NCBI RefSeq assembly: GCF_012933465.1 | Contig: NZ_JABBND010000013.1 | Location: 62,001-126,000, forward strand | Origin: Actinomycetospora sp. TBRC 11914 | GTDB taxonomy: Bacteria; Actinomycetota; Actinomycetes; Mycobacteriales; Pseudonocardiaceae | Length of the DNA stretch: 64,000 nucleotides | Direction: 5' to 3' | Program-made: the position numbers and the translations under genes | Part shown: one piece after another, positions 36,065 to 43,559 of the stretch | How the letters are laid out: the number at the start of each line of letters is the position of its first letter | Position numbering within the stretch: position 1 is the stretch's first letter | The notes under the pieces: generated by a model | What the model saw: the letters and a program-made list of their open reading frames with translations, nothing else | Databases searched by the model: none | What the model was told of the DNA's origin: nothing

Positions 36065-36292
36065 CCTCGCCGAGGGGCACGTGAGGCAGGTCGCGGTGCC
36101 CTCGGACCTGCCTGGTGTGCCCGTCGCCCGCGGGCCCACGTGCCGTGCCTCGCCGAGGGGCACGTGGGGCAGGCCCCGGGGCCTCCGGACCTGCGTGGTG
36201 TGCCCGTCGCCCGCGGGCCCACGTGCCGTGCCTCGCCGAGGGGCACGTGGGGCAGGTCCCGGGGCCTCCGCACCTGCCCCCAGTACCCCTCA
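36065..36292. repeat. Three 83-bp tandem units of the GAGGGGCACGT hairpin family
   Basis: CCTCGCCGAGGGGCACGT starts at 36065, 36148 and 36231, an exact 83-bp period; the third copy ends at the stop codon of the downstream-ending gene (36290). Each unit can fold, as GAGGGGCACGTGAGGCAGG pairs with CCTGCCTGGTGTGCCC. It sits downstream of the dynamin-like pair and may terminate that operon. Confidence 0.8.
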
Positions 36293-37897
36293 CGTCCGGT
36301 CCCGGGCCGCCGCCAGCCGGGCCAGGACGGCGTCGGCCCGCACGACGGCCCGCCGCGCCCGTTCGGCCCGGGCCGCCTCCCGCGCCCGGGCGTCGGCGTC
36401 CCGGCGGACCTGTTCGCCGAGCGCGCGCAGCGCCGCGTCCACCTCCTGGGACCGCTGGTCGAGGGCCCGGTCGAGCGCCAGGGTGATCTCCCGGTCGGCC
36501 GCGATGAGCGCCTCGGAGAGCACCCGCTCGAGGTCCGCCCGGGCCTGCGCGAGGGCCTCGGCCAGCCAGGCGCGGGCGTGCGCGCGGTCGGCCGCGCGGC
36601 GCCGCGAGCGGGCCAGCCACCCGGCCGCCCCGAGCCCGATGCCGACCGACACCGGCACCAGCGCCGCGCCGACCACCGGGGCGACGGGCACCGCCAGCAG
36701 CGGCAGCAGGGCCAGGCGGGAGAGGCCGAGCCCGCCCGAGGCCCCCGCGACGACGAGCAGCCGGTCGGGCCGGCGCGGGGTCGGCACGGGCAGGTCCGGG
36801 CGCGCCTCCGGGGGCGGGATGCGCAGCGCGGCGAGCTCCTCGGGCGGCAGCAGCGTCGCGAGGGTGCCGACGACGAGGGCCCGGAGCCGCTCCCCGAGGT
36901 CGGCGACCACCGCCCGGGCCTCCTCGGCGACCTCGACGGCGACGGCGTCGGCCAGCGCGGCGAGGTCGGCTGTGGTCGCGGTGTCGAGAGCGTCCCGGTG
37001 ACGGGTGCCGAGGGCGCGCAGCCGGCGGGCGAGGTCGTCGAGGACGGCGAGGCGGGCGGCGGCGAGCTCGGCGCGCCACCGCACGTGGTGCTCGCGCCGC
37101 CACGAGAGGCGGGCGGTCTCCAGGGCGGCGCGGCGGGCGCGGAGCGCGTCGGTCGACACCACCACCGGCGCCGGCAGCGCGGCGAGGGCGCTCGCGCCGG
37201 CCCGCAGCGCGTTGGCCTCGTCGAGCATCCGGCGCCGGCGCACGAGGAGGGCCTGCAGGTGACGCTGCAGCGGTGCGGTCCCGGCGTGGCGGCGCAGCGG
37301 CTCGCCGTCGGCGCCGGTGCCCCGGGCGCGGGCGGCGAGCACCGGGGAGACCGGGAACCACGGCGCCCCCGCCCACCGCGGGACGCGCTCGGCGACGAGC
37401 TCGCGGTCGGCCTCGAGCACGGTGCGCCACCCGCGGTGGGCCTCGGTGCCGACCAGCGCGAACACCGCGGTCTCGACCGTCGCGGCCGCTGTCGTGAGGG
37501 CATCCAGCTCGGCCGCGTCCAGCGGCGCCCCGGCGCCGACCACCACGAGCAGCGCCGACGCCTCGGGACCCACGCCCCACCCGCCGTCGGGAGCCCGGGC
37601 GGGCAGGTCCAGCACGAGCTCGTCGAGCAGCGGCACGGCCACGGCCAGCACCCCGGGACCGGCCGCGGCGGCGAGCCGCGCCACCGACGGCCCGACGGCG
37701 TCCGGCGGCAGGTCGACCAGCGCCGCGGCGAGGGCCCGCCTGCCGCGGCCGGGGGCGCCGACGAGGGCGGCGGACGGCGGGCCCGCGCCGGGGCCGGCGG
37801 GCGGCACCGGGGCGCCGGCCTCCGCGAGCGCCCGTTCGACCTCCCGGCGCGCCGCCGTCACCTCGGTGGGCAGTGCCGCGACCCCGGCGGCGCTCAC
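36290..37897 (-). CDS. Second dynamin-like protein with degenerate P-loop
   Basis: The protein has 535 residues. The expected GTPase N-terminus has AALVGAPGRGRRALAAAL instead of a GxxxxGKS P-loop, so nucleotide binding is doubtful. The rest is long Ala/Arg-rich helices typical of dynamin-like stalks, with a hydrophobic hairpin (LALLPLLAVPVAPVVGAALV...VGIGLGAAGWL) that could enter the membrane. The start GTG overlaps the stop of the first GTPase gene (GTGA, 37897-37894). Bacterial dynamin-like proteins often work as unequal pairs in membrane remodelling or stress repair; that role here is inferred. Confidence 0.7.
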   Translation of the reverse strand: MSAAGVAALPTEVTAARREVERALAEAGAPVPPAGPGAGPPSAALVGAPGRGRRALAAALVDLPPDAVGPSVARLAAAAGPGVLAVAVPLLDELVLDLPARAPDGGWGVGPEASALLVVVGAGAPLDAAELDALTTAAATVETAVFALVGTEAHRGWRTVLEADRELVAERVPRWAGAPWFPVSPVLAARARGTGADGEPLRRHAGTAPLQRHLQALLVRRRRMLDEANALRAGASALAALPAPVVVSTDALRARRAALETARLSWRREHHVRWRAELAAARLAVLDDLARRLRALGTRHRDALDTATTADLAALADAVAVEVAEEARAVVADLGERLRALVVGTLATLLPPEELAALRIPPPEARPDLPVPTPRRPDRLLVVAGASGGLGLSRLALLPLLAVPVAPVVGAALVPVSVGIGLGAAGWLARSRRRAADRAHARAWLAEALAQARADLERVLSEALIAADREITLALDRALDQRSQEVDAALRALGEQVRRDADARAREAARAERARRAVVRADAVLARLAAARDRT

Positions 37898-39381
37898 GCG
37901 GTGAGCTCCCCCCACACCCGGGCCCAGCCCCGGTGCACGGCCTCGGCGACGTCGGCGCGCCCGGGCGGGCTGCCCCACGTCGCGTAGGAGCGCCAGAGCG
38001 CGGCGCGGCGGGCGGCGTGCCCGGCGAGCTCGCCCGCGGCGTCGTCGAGACCGGCGCGCGTCGCGAGCGTGGCGAGCCGGGACCGGTCCGGGGCCGCGAG
38101 CCCGGCCCCGGCGAGGAGGTCGAGGTCCCCGGTGAGGTCGGCGGGCAGCTCGACCGCGCCGCTGCGTGCCCGGGCCGCGGCCTCGGCGACCGCGAGCTCG
38201 AGGTGCACCGGCCGCGCCCGCAGGTCCTCGAGCAGGTCGGTCAGCCGGGCGAGGTCGCGGGCTCCGGCGGGCGAGGCGCGGCCGGCCCGGCGGTCGTCGC
38301 GCACCGCGGCCTGCTCGGCGGCCAGCAGCTCGGCCACGCGGCGCTCGCCGGCGCGGGCCGCCAGCAGGTCCGCCCGGTCGCGGACCCCGGCGCGGAGCCG
38401 CCCGACGACGACGCCGAGGCCGGACGCGGCGAGCAGGGCCGCGCAGACGTCGCCGACGCCCGCGTCGGGGCGTTCGCGCAGCAGCCCGACCGCGAGCGCG
38501 ATCCCCCGCCGGTCGAGCAGGTCCAGGAGGCGGGCGCGGGCCGGCGCGGCCACGGGGAGGTCGGCGTGGGTGAAGAGGTCGGGGTCGGCCAGCGCGGCGT
38601 CGACGGCCGCCGGGTCGGCGCCGGCCAGCGCGGCCAGGGCGTGCCGGTCCTCCGCGCGCAGCGCGCCCGTCGTCGCCGTCTCGGCCAGCAGCCCGACGAC
38701 CGGGGTCACCTCACCCAGCCGGTCACCGAGGCGGCGGCCCAGCGTCGCGGCGACGGTCTCGGCGTCCTCCGGGGCCCCGACGGTGTCCGCCCGGCCCAGC
38801 ACCGCGAGGACGCCCGCCGGGCCGTGGCGCGCCGGGGCGGCGAGCCGCTCCACCTCGTCGGGGCGCGCCGAGGAGGGGAGCACCGCCAGGGCGGCGACGG
38901 CGTCGTCGGCCGGGCCGCGCCCGCCCGCGCCGGGCCGTCGGCGGGCGGATCCGGTGCCGGGGGTGTCCACGACGGTGAGCCCGTCGAGGGCGTCGCTGGT
39001 CAGCGTGACGAGCAGGTGGTCGACGTCGGCGGGGTCGACCCCGAGACGGTCCCCGACGGCCGCCGGGACGCGCCCGCCGTCGGCGAGGGGCAACGGGCGC
39101 CGGCTGCCGTCGGCGAGCACGACGTCGAGGCGGTCGACCGGACCCCGCACGTAGCGCGCCACCAGGCGGGTGCACTCGCCGGCGCCGGTGGGCGCGACGC
39201 GGCGCCCGACGAGGGCGTTGACCAGCGTCGACTTCCCGGACGACACCGGGCCGGTGACGACGAGCGCCGGGGTGGCCTCGGCGCGGGCCGCGGCCGCGTC
39301 GAGCGCGTCGGCGGTCGGCAGCGCGACGCCCGGCGCGGCGGCGCGGCACGCCCATGCGGTGTCCTGCGCCCACCGGCCCAC
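37894..39381 (-). CDS. Dynamin-family GTPase
   Basis: This 495-residue protein has an N-terminal GTPase domain with P-loop GPVSSGKS at about residues 44-51, switch-type Thr (GECTRLVARY), DTPGTG (G3) and a G4-like GRAD. A long helical region follows. There is no obvious transmembrane segment, unlike its partner. GTG 39381 has GGAGGTG 7 nt upstream, a clear start. It heads a two-gene operon with the degenerate paralogue. Related actinobacterial pairs (IniA/IniC type, DynA/DynB) act at the membrane in cell-envelope stress or sporulation septation. Confidence 0.8.
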   Translation of the reverse strand: MGRWAQDTAWACRAAAPGVALPTADALDAAAARAEATPALVVTGPVSSGKSTLVNALVGRRVAPTGAGECTRLVARYVRGPVDRLDVVLADGSRRPLPLADGGRVPAAVGDRLGVDPADVDHLLVTLTSDALDGLTVVDTPGTGSARRRPGAGGRGPADDAVAALAVLPSSARPDEVERLAAPARHGPAGVLAVLGRADTVGAPEDAETVAATLGRRLGDRLGEVTPVVGLLAETATTGALRAEDRHALAALAGADPAAVDAALADPDLFTHADLPVAAPARARLLDLLDRRGIALAVGLLRERPDAGVGDVCAALLAASGLGVVVGRLRAGVRDRADLLAARAGERRVAELLAAEQAAVRDDRRAGRASPAGARDLARLTDLLEDLRARPVHLELAVAEAAARARSGAVELPADLTGDLDLLAGAGLAAPDRSRLATLATRAGLDDAAGELAGHAARRAALWRSYATWGSPPGRADVAEAVHRGWARVWGELTA

Positions 39382-39584
39382 CCGCTCACCTCCGCCGTCC
39401 CGCGCCGCAGCGTAGGGAGCACGGCGGCGGCGCGGGGCCCGTTCCGGTGAACCCGTACCGGCCCCATCCGTCGCAGTGGTCACCGGCGTCACGACGGTCA
39501 CGGGGTTTCGCCCGATCACCGATCCGGGGATGCTGGACATCGCCGGGACGCCTCCCGGACTCAGACGGCAGGAGGGGCCGAGAG

Positions 39585-40019
39585 GTGACGACGCCGGATA
39601 CGGGCACGTACCTGCTCATCGTGGTGATCGGACTGATCGTCACGGTGATCGTCGGCCAGATCCTGATGCGCACGGGTCTCGGCTTCCTGCGCGACGTCTT
39701 CGGGGACCACGAGGTCGCGCAGTCGATCACCCGGTTGCTCGGGGTGGGGTTCCACCTGGTGGCGCTGGGGTTCATGGCGCTGATCTCGACGTGGCAGCCG
39801 ATCGCGGTCGACGGGACGGCCCAGCTCATCGTGACCCGGGTGGGCGGGATCCTGCTGTTCCTGGGGATCCTGCACGTGATCGTGCTGATCGCCCTGGCGC
39901 GCATCCGGAACAACGCCCGCGCGCGGCAGGTGGCCGCCTCGCTGCGCAGCGGCGGTCGGCGCCCGCCGCCGCAGGACGGGCGCGACCAGACGAAGGTCAT
40001 CGAGTCGGGTCCCGCCTGA
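39585..40019 (+). CDS. Small membrane protein
   Basis: This 144-residue protein has three hydrophobic helices (YLLIVVIGLIVTVIVGQIL, GFHLVALGFMALISTW, GGILLFLGILHVIVLIALA) and a basic cytoplasmic tail. No named family is recognised. GTG 39585 is favoured by GGAGGGG upstream. It is divergent from the dynamin-like operon and followed 45 bp later by trmB. Confidence 0.65.
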   Translation: MTTPDTGTYLLIVVIGLIVTVIVGQILMRTGLGFLRDVFGDHEVAQSITRLLGVGFHLVALGFMALISTWQPIAVDGTAQLIVTRVGGILLFLGILHVIVLIALARIRNNARARQVAASLRSGGRRPPPQDGRDQTKVIESGPA

Positions 40020-40064
40020 CCTCCGGTCACCACCCCGTCGGCCCGGCCGTGTGAGGATCGCCGG

Positions 40065-40850
40065 GTGGGCCAGGAGCACGCCGTGACCGACGGCGCCGTC
40101 GACGTCGAGGAGCGCGCGACGGCCGCGCGCCGGGGCATCGTCAGCTTCGCCGACCGCGGCGGGCGGATGACGCCGGGCCAGCAGCGCGCCTGGGACCGGT
40201 CCTGGGAGCGCCTCGGGGCCGACCTCGCGGACCTCGCACCGGGCGGGCGCCGCGCCGACCTGCTCGACGACGGGGGCCGGCTCGCCCCGGGAGCGTGGTT
40301 CGGGCGCGACGCGGACCTGCGCCTGGAGATCGGGTCGGGCATGGGGGAGACGACGGCGGCCCTGGCGGCCGCCGAGCCGGAGGCCGACCACGTCGCCGTC
40401 GAGGTCTACCCGCCCGGGCTCGGGCAGCTCCTGATGCGCATCGAGGCGGCGGAGCTCACGAACCTGCGGCTGCTGCGCGGCGACGCCGTCGTCGTCCTGC
40501 GCGACCGCGTCGCCCCGGACTCGCTCGCCGGCCTGCGCGTCTTCTACCCCGACCCGTGGCCGAAGCGCCGTCACCACAAGCGCCGCCTCGTCCAGCCCGA
40601 GACGGTGGCGCTCATGGCCTCCCGCCTGCGCCCCGGAGCGACGCTGCACCTCGCGACCGACGTCGCCGACTACGCCGACCGGATGCGCGAGGTCACCGAC
40701 GCCGAGCCGCGGCTGGAGAACCCGCACGGCGGCTTCGCGCCCCGGCCCGCGTGGCGCCCGCGGACGAAGTTCGAGACGCGGGCCGAGGCCGAGGGCCGCC
40801 CGAGCCGCGACCTCCTGCTGGTCCGCCGGGCCGGGAACGGGGGCTCGTGA
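40065..40850 (+). CDS. trmB: tRNA (guanine-N7-)-methyltransferase
   Basis: This 261-residue SAM-dependent enzyme forms m7G46 in tRNA. Motif I is LEIGSGMGETTAALA, the acidic partner is VAVEVYPPGLGQLLMRI, and the TrmB hallmark is FYPDPWPKRRHHKRRL. The C-terminus TKFETRAEAEGRPSRDLLL closes the fold. GTG 40065 follows GAGGATCGCCGG. The stop overlaps a possible GTG of the NYN gene. Confidence 0.93.
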   Translation: MGQEHAVTDGAVDVEERATAARRGIVSFADRGGRMTPGQQRAWDRSWERLGADLADLAPGGRRADLLDDGGRLAPGAWFGRDADLRLEIGSGMGETTAALAAAEPEADHVAVEVYPPGLGQLLMRIEAAELTNLRLLRGDAVVVLRDRVAPDSLAGLRVFYPDPWPKRRHHKRRLVQPETVALMASRLRPGATLHLATDVADYADRMREVTDAEPRLENPHGGFAPRPAWRPRTKFETRAEAEGRPSRDLLLVRRAGNGGS

Positions 40851-40881
40851 TCGCGAGGCGCACCCGTCACCGCCGGGCGGT

Positions 40882-40887
40882 TAGAGT
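40882..40887 (+). promoter_or_regulatory. -10 box for a leaderless NYN transcript
   Basis: TAGAGT fits TAnnnT and ends 7 bp before GTG 40895. That is the spacing of a -10 to a transcript that starts on its own start codon. This supports GTG 40895 over the coupled GTG at 40847. Confidence 0.45.
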
Positions 40888-40894
40888 CGGCCCC

Positions 40895-41605
40895 GTGGCG
40901 CCCTCCCCCTCGCCGTCCCCGGCCGATCTCGCGCACGCCGCGACGCCGCCGGACGCGCTGGCCGGGGGCTCGACCGACGTCGTCGACGCCCCGGCCGCGG
41001 AACTCGCGGGCCCGCCGCGGACGCTGCTGGTCTGGGACGCGCCGAACATGGACATGAGCCTCGGCTCGCTGCTCGGCGCCCGCCCGACGTCGGCGTTCCG
41101 ACCCCGGTTCGACGCCGTCGGCCGGTGGCTGCTGGGGCTGGCCGGGCCGGAGGGCGTCGCCGAGGCGACGGTGTTCACCAACGTGGTGCCGGGCTCGACC
41201 GAGATCGTGCGCCCGTGGGTCGAGGCGCTGCGCAACGTCGGTTTCGCCGTCTTCGCCAAGCCGAAGACGACCGACGACTCCGACGTCGACGAGGACATGC
41301 TCGCCCACATCGAGGCGCGGCGGGCCGAGGGCACCCTCACCCACGTGGTCGTCGCCTCCGGGGACGGACGCGCGTTCCGCGAGCCGCTCGAGGAGCTCGT
41401 CGAGGCGGGCGTACGGGTCACGGTGATCGGCTTCCGGGAGTACGCCGCGTTCGCCGTGGCGTCCGACGTCGTCGCGTTCCTCGACCTCGAGGAGATCGAG
41501 GGCGTCTTCCGCGAGCCGCTGCCCCGCGTCAGCCTCGACACCCTGCCCCCCGGCGGTGCGTGGCTCCAGCCGCTCCGGTCGCTGCGCTCGCTGCTCGAGA
41601 GGTAG
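40895..41605 (+). CDS. NYN-domain (PIN-like) protein
   Basis: The protein has 236 residues. After a ~40-residue Pro/Ala-rich lead comes a NYN/LabA-type nuclease fold: LLVWDAPNMDMSLGSLLG (first acidic site), KTTDDSDVDEDMLAH (second), VVVASGDGRAF (third). The acidic residues suggest metal-dependent RNA cleavage, as in other NYN proteins. The C-terminal part ends with helices after AFLDLEEIEGVF. A GTG at 40847 overlapping the trmB stop is an alternative start. It has trmB as upstream neighbour, consistent with an RNA-related role. Confidence 0.8.
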   Translation: MAPSPSPSPADLAHAATPPDALAGGSTDVVDAPAAELAGPPRTLLVWDAPNMDMSLGSLLGARPTSAFRPRFDAVGRWLLGLAGPEGVAEATVFTNVVPGSTEIVRPWVEALRNVGFAVFAKPKTTDDSDVDEDMLAHIEARRAEGTLTHVVVASGDGRAFREPLEELVEAGVRVTVIGFREYAAFAVASDVVAFLDLEEIEGVFREPLPRVSLDTLPPGGAWLQPLRSLRSLLER

Positions 41606-41641
41606 GGGCGCCCCGCGCCGGAACGCCGCACACTCCTCGAC

Positions 41642-42181
41642 GTGGACGCGCCCGCGCACTGGGGGACCTCCTCGCTGGAGCGCGCCCGCCGCACCCCGGC
41701 CGACGACCTCGTCCCCGACCCGGCCGCCCGCTGGACCCGGGCCACGACGACGGGCGCACCCCCGGAGCGGCTCTGGCGCCGGCTCTGCCAGCTCACCGTC
41801 GCGCCCTACAGCTACGACCTCCTCGACAACCTCGGTCGTCCGAGCCCCCGCGACCTGACCCCGGGCGCCGACGAGCTCGCCGTCGGGCAGGACCTGCTGG
41901 TCCTGTTCGTGATCGACTCGTTCGCCGCCGGTGAGCACCTGACGATCCGCCGGCGCCGCCCCGGCCGGGGCGCCGTCGCCGAGTTCGCGATCACCTACGC
42001 GGTCCGGCCCGACGGCGAGGGCCGCACGCGCCTCGCCGCGACCGTCGTGCTCGACGGGACCCGCGGCACCGTCGGGACCCTGCTCCGGTATGCCCTCGCG
42101 TGGGGCGACCTGGTGATGATGCGGCGACAGTTGACCCGTCTGGCCGCGCTCGCCGAACACTCACCAGACTGGGACCCATGA
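41642..42181 (+). CDS. SRPBCC-like protein
   Basis: The protein has 179 residues with a START/SRPBCC-like layout: an early APPERLWRRLCQL helix, YSYDLLDNLGR, then strands (GQDLLVLFVIDSFAAGEHLTI, AEFAITYAV, TRLAATVVL) and a long C-terminal helix. It probably has a hydrophobic ligand-binding cavity; the ligand is unknown. GTG 41642 is assumed. The stop overlaps the amidohydrolase start (ATGA), so the two are coupled. Confidence 0.65.
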   Translation: MDAPAHWGTSSLERARRTPADDLVPDPAARWTRATTTGAPPERLWRRLCQLTVAPYSYDLLDNLGRPSPRDLTPGADELAVGQDLLVLFVIDSFAAGEHLTIRRRRPGRGAVAEFAITYAVRPDGEGRTRLAATVVLDGTRGTVGTLLRYALAWGDLVMMRRQLTRLAALAEHSPDWDP

Positions 42182-43497
42182 CCGCCCGGCGACTCCGCGC
42201 CCCGATCGTCCTCACCTGTGACGGCCCCGCCGTGGGCATCCTCCGCGACGCCGTCGTGGACGTCGACCACGCCGGACGGATCACCCACGTCGGCCCGGTC
42301 GCCACCGCCCCGGCGAGCGACCTCCCGGCGACGACGGTGTCCGGCCTGCTCATGCCCGGGCTCGTCAACACCCACGCCCACACCCCGCTCGCGCTGCTGC
42401 GCGGGATGGGCGGCGACCTGCCGCTGATGCGCTGGCTCACCGAGGTCGTGTGGCCGGCCGAGGCGCGGCTCGAGGCCCCGGACGTGCGCACCGGGATGCT
42501 CGCGGGCGGGCTGGAGATGCTGCGCCACGGCGTCACCACCTCGACCGAGATGTACTTCTGGGCCGACACCGTGGTGGACGCGGTGCTCGAGCTGGGCTCC
42601 CGCGTCGTCATGACCCCGGGGATCATCACGGCGCCCGGGATGGACCGCCTCGGCACGTGGGAGCAGATGCGCGACGCGATCTCGGCCTGGATCGACGCCG
42701 ACGGGCTGCGGTTCGGGCCCGGCGAGCGGGTGGAGCTCGGCTACGGCGCCCACTCGGCCTACACGCTCACCCCGGACGCGGTGGCGACGACGGCGGCCGC
42801 GGCCCGAGAGCGCGACGCGCTGCTGCACATCCACGTGGCCGAGGCCGCCGGCGAGGACGACGAGGTCCGGAGCGTCTACGGCTCGGTGCCGGCGATGATG
42901 GAGACCACCGGCAGCCTCGACGGGCGCGTGCTCGCCGCGCACGCGATCCAGCTGTCGGACTCCGACCTCGAGATCTTCGCCCGGCACGACGTCGCCGTCG
43001 CGCACTGCCCGGGGTCGAACGCGAAGCTCGCGGCCGGCGTCGCGCGGGTCGCCGAGATGCTGACCGCCGGGCTGCGGGTCGGCCTCGGCACGGACTCGCC
43101 GGCCTCGAACGACGACCTCGACCTGTGGGAGGAGCAGCGGCTCGCGTCGCTCTTCGCCCGCCAGCGCGGGGCGGACGCGACGGCGCTGACCGCCGCCGAC
43201 GTGCTGCACCTGGCCACCGCGGGCGGCGCCGAGGCGCTCGGCCGCGACGACCTGGGGCGGCTGCGGCCGGGGGCGTGGGCCGACGTCGTCCACGTGGGCC
43301 TCGACGACCCGGCCTTCGTCGACCCCGACGACGACGCCCAGCTGGTCTCCAACCTCGTGTGGTCGGCGGGCGCGCGGGCGGTGCGCGACGTGTGGGTGGC
43401 CGGCGAACCGGTCCTCGCCGACCGCGCCCCGACCCGGGTGGACCCCGGGGAGATCCTGACGGCCGCCCGGGCGTCGGGCCGGCGGATCAAGGGCTGA
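42178..43497 (+). CDS. Amidohydrolase, MTA/SAH deaminase-like
   Basis: This 439-residue metal-dependent hydrolase is of the TrzA/AtzA/MtaD group. The metal site residues are HAHTPLALLRGMGG, HIHVAEAAGEDDEV, HAIQLSD, HCPGSNAKLAAG and GTDSPASNDDLDLWEE. Such enzymes deaminate S-adenosylhomocysteine, methylthioadenosine, guanine or related bases; which one cannot be decided here. ATG 42178 overlaps the SRPBCC gene stop. Confidence 0.85.
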   Translation: MTARRLRAPIVLTCDGPAVGILRDAVVDVDHAGRITHVGPVATAPASDLPATTVSGLLMPGLVNTHAHTPLALLRGMGGDLPLMRWLTEVVWPAEARLEAPDVRTGMLAGGLEMLRHGVTTSTEMYFWADTVVDAVLELGSRVVMTPGIITAPGMDRLGTWEQMRDAISAWIDADGLRFGPGERVELGYGAHSAYTLTPDAVATTAAAARERDALLHIHVAEAAGEDDEVRSVYGSVPAMMETTGSLDGRVLAAHAIQLSDSDLEIFARHDVAVAHCPGSNAKLAAGVARVAEMLTAGLRVGLGTDSPASNDDLDLWEEQRLASLFARQRGADATALTAADVLHLATAGGAEALGRDDLGRLRPGAWADVVHVGLDDPAFVDPDDDAQLVSNLVWSAGARAVRDVWVAGEPVLADRAPTRVDPGEILTAARASGRRIKG

Positions 43498-43559
43498 GGC
43501 CGTCTCCACGCCCGTCCGGACGGGTGCGCCAGGTCACCTCGCGTGGCAATCTCGCGCGC

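Noticed and set aside
36002-36163. Longer N-terminus for the DxDxDG protein
   Set aside because: That extension is encoded by the 83-bp hairpin repeats and lacks a credible ribosome site.
36065-36292. CRISPR array
   Set aside because: The 83-bp units are near-identical along their whole length, with no unique spacers and no cas genes.
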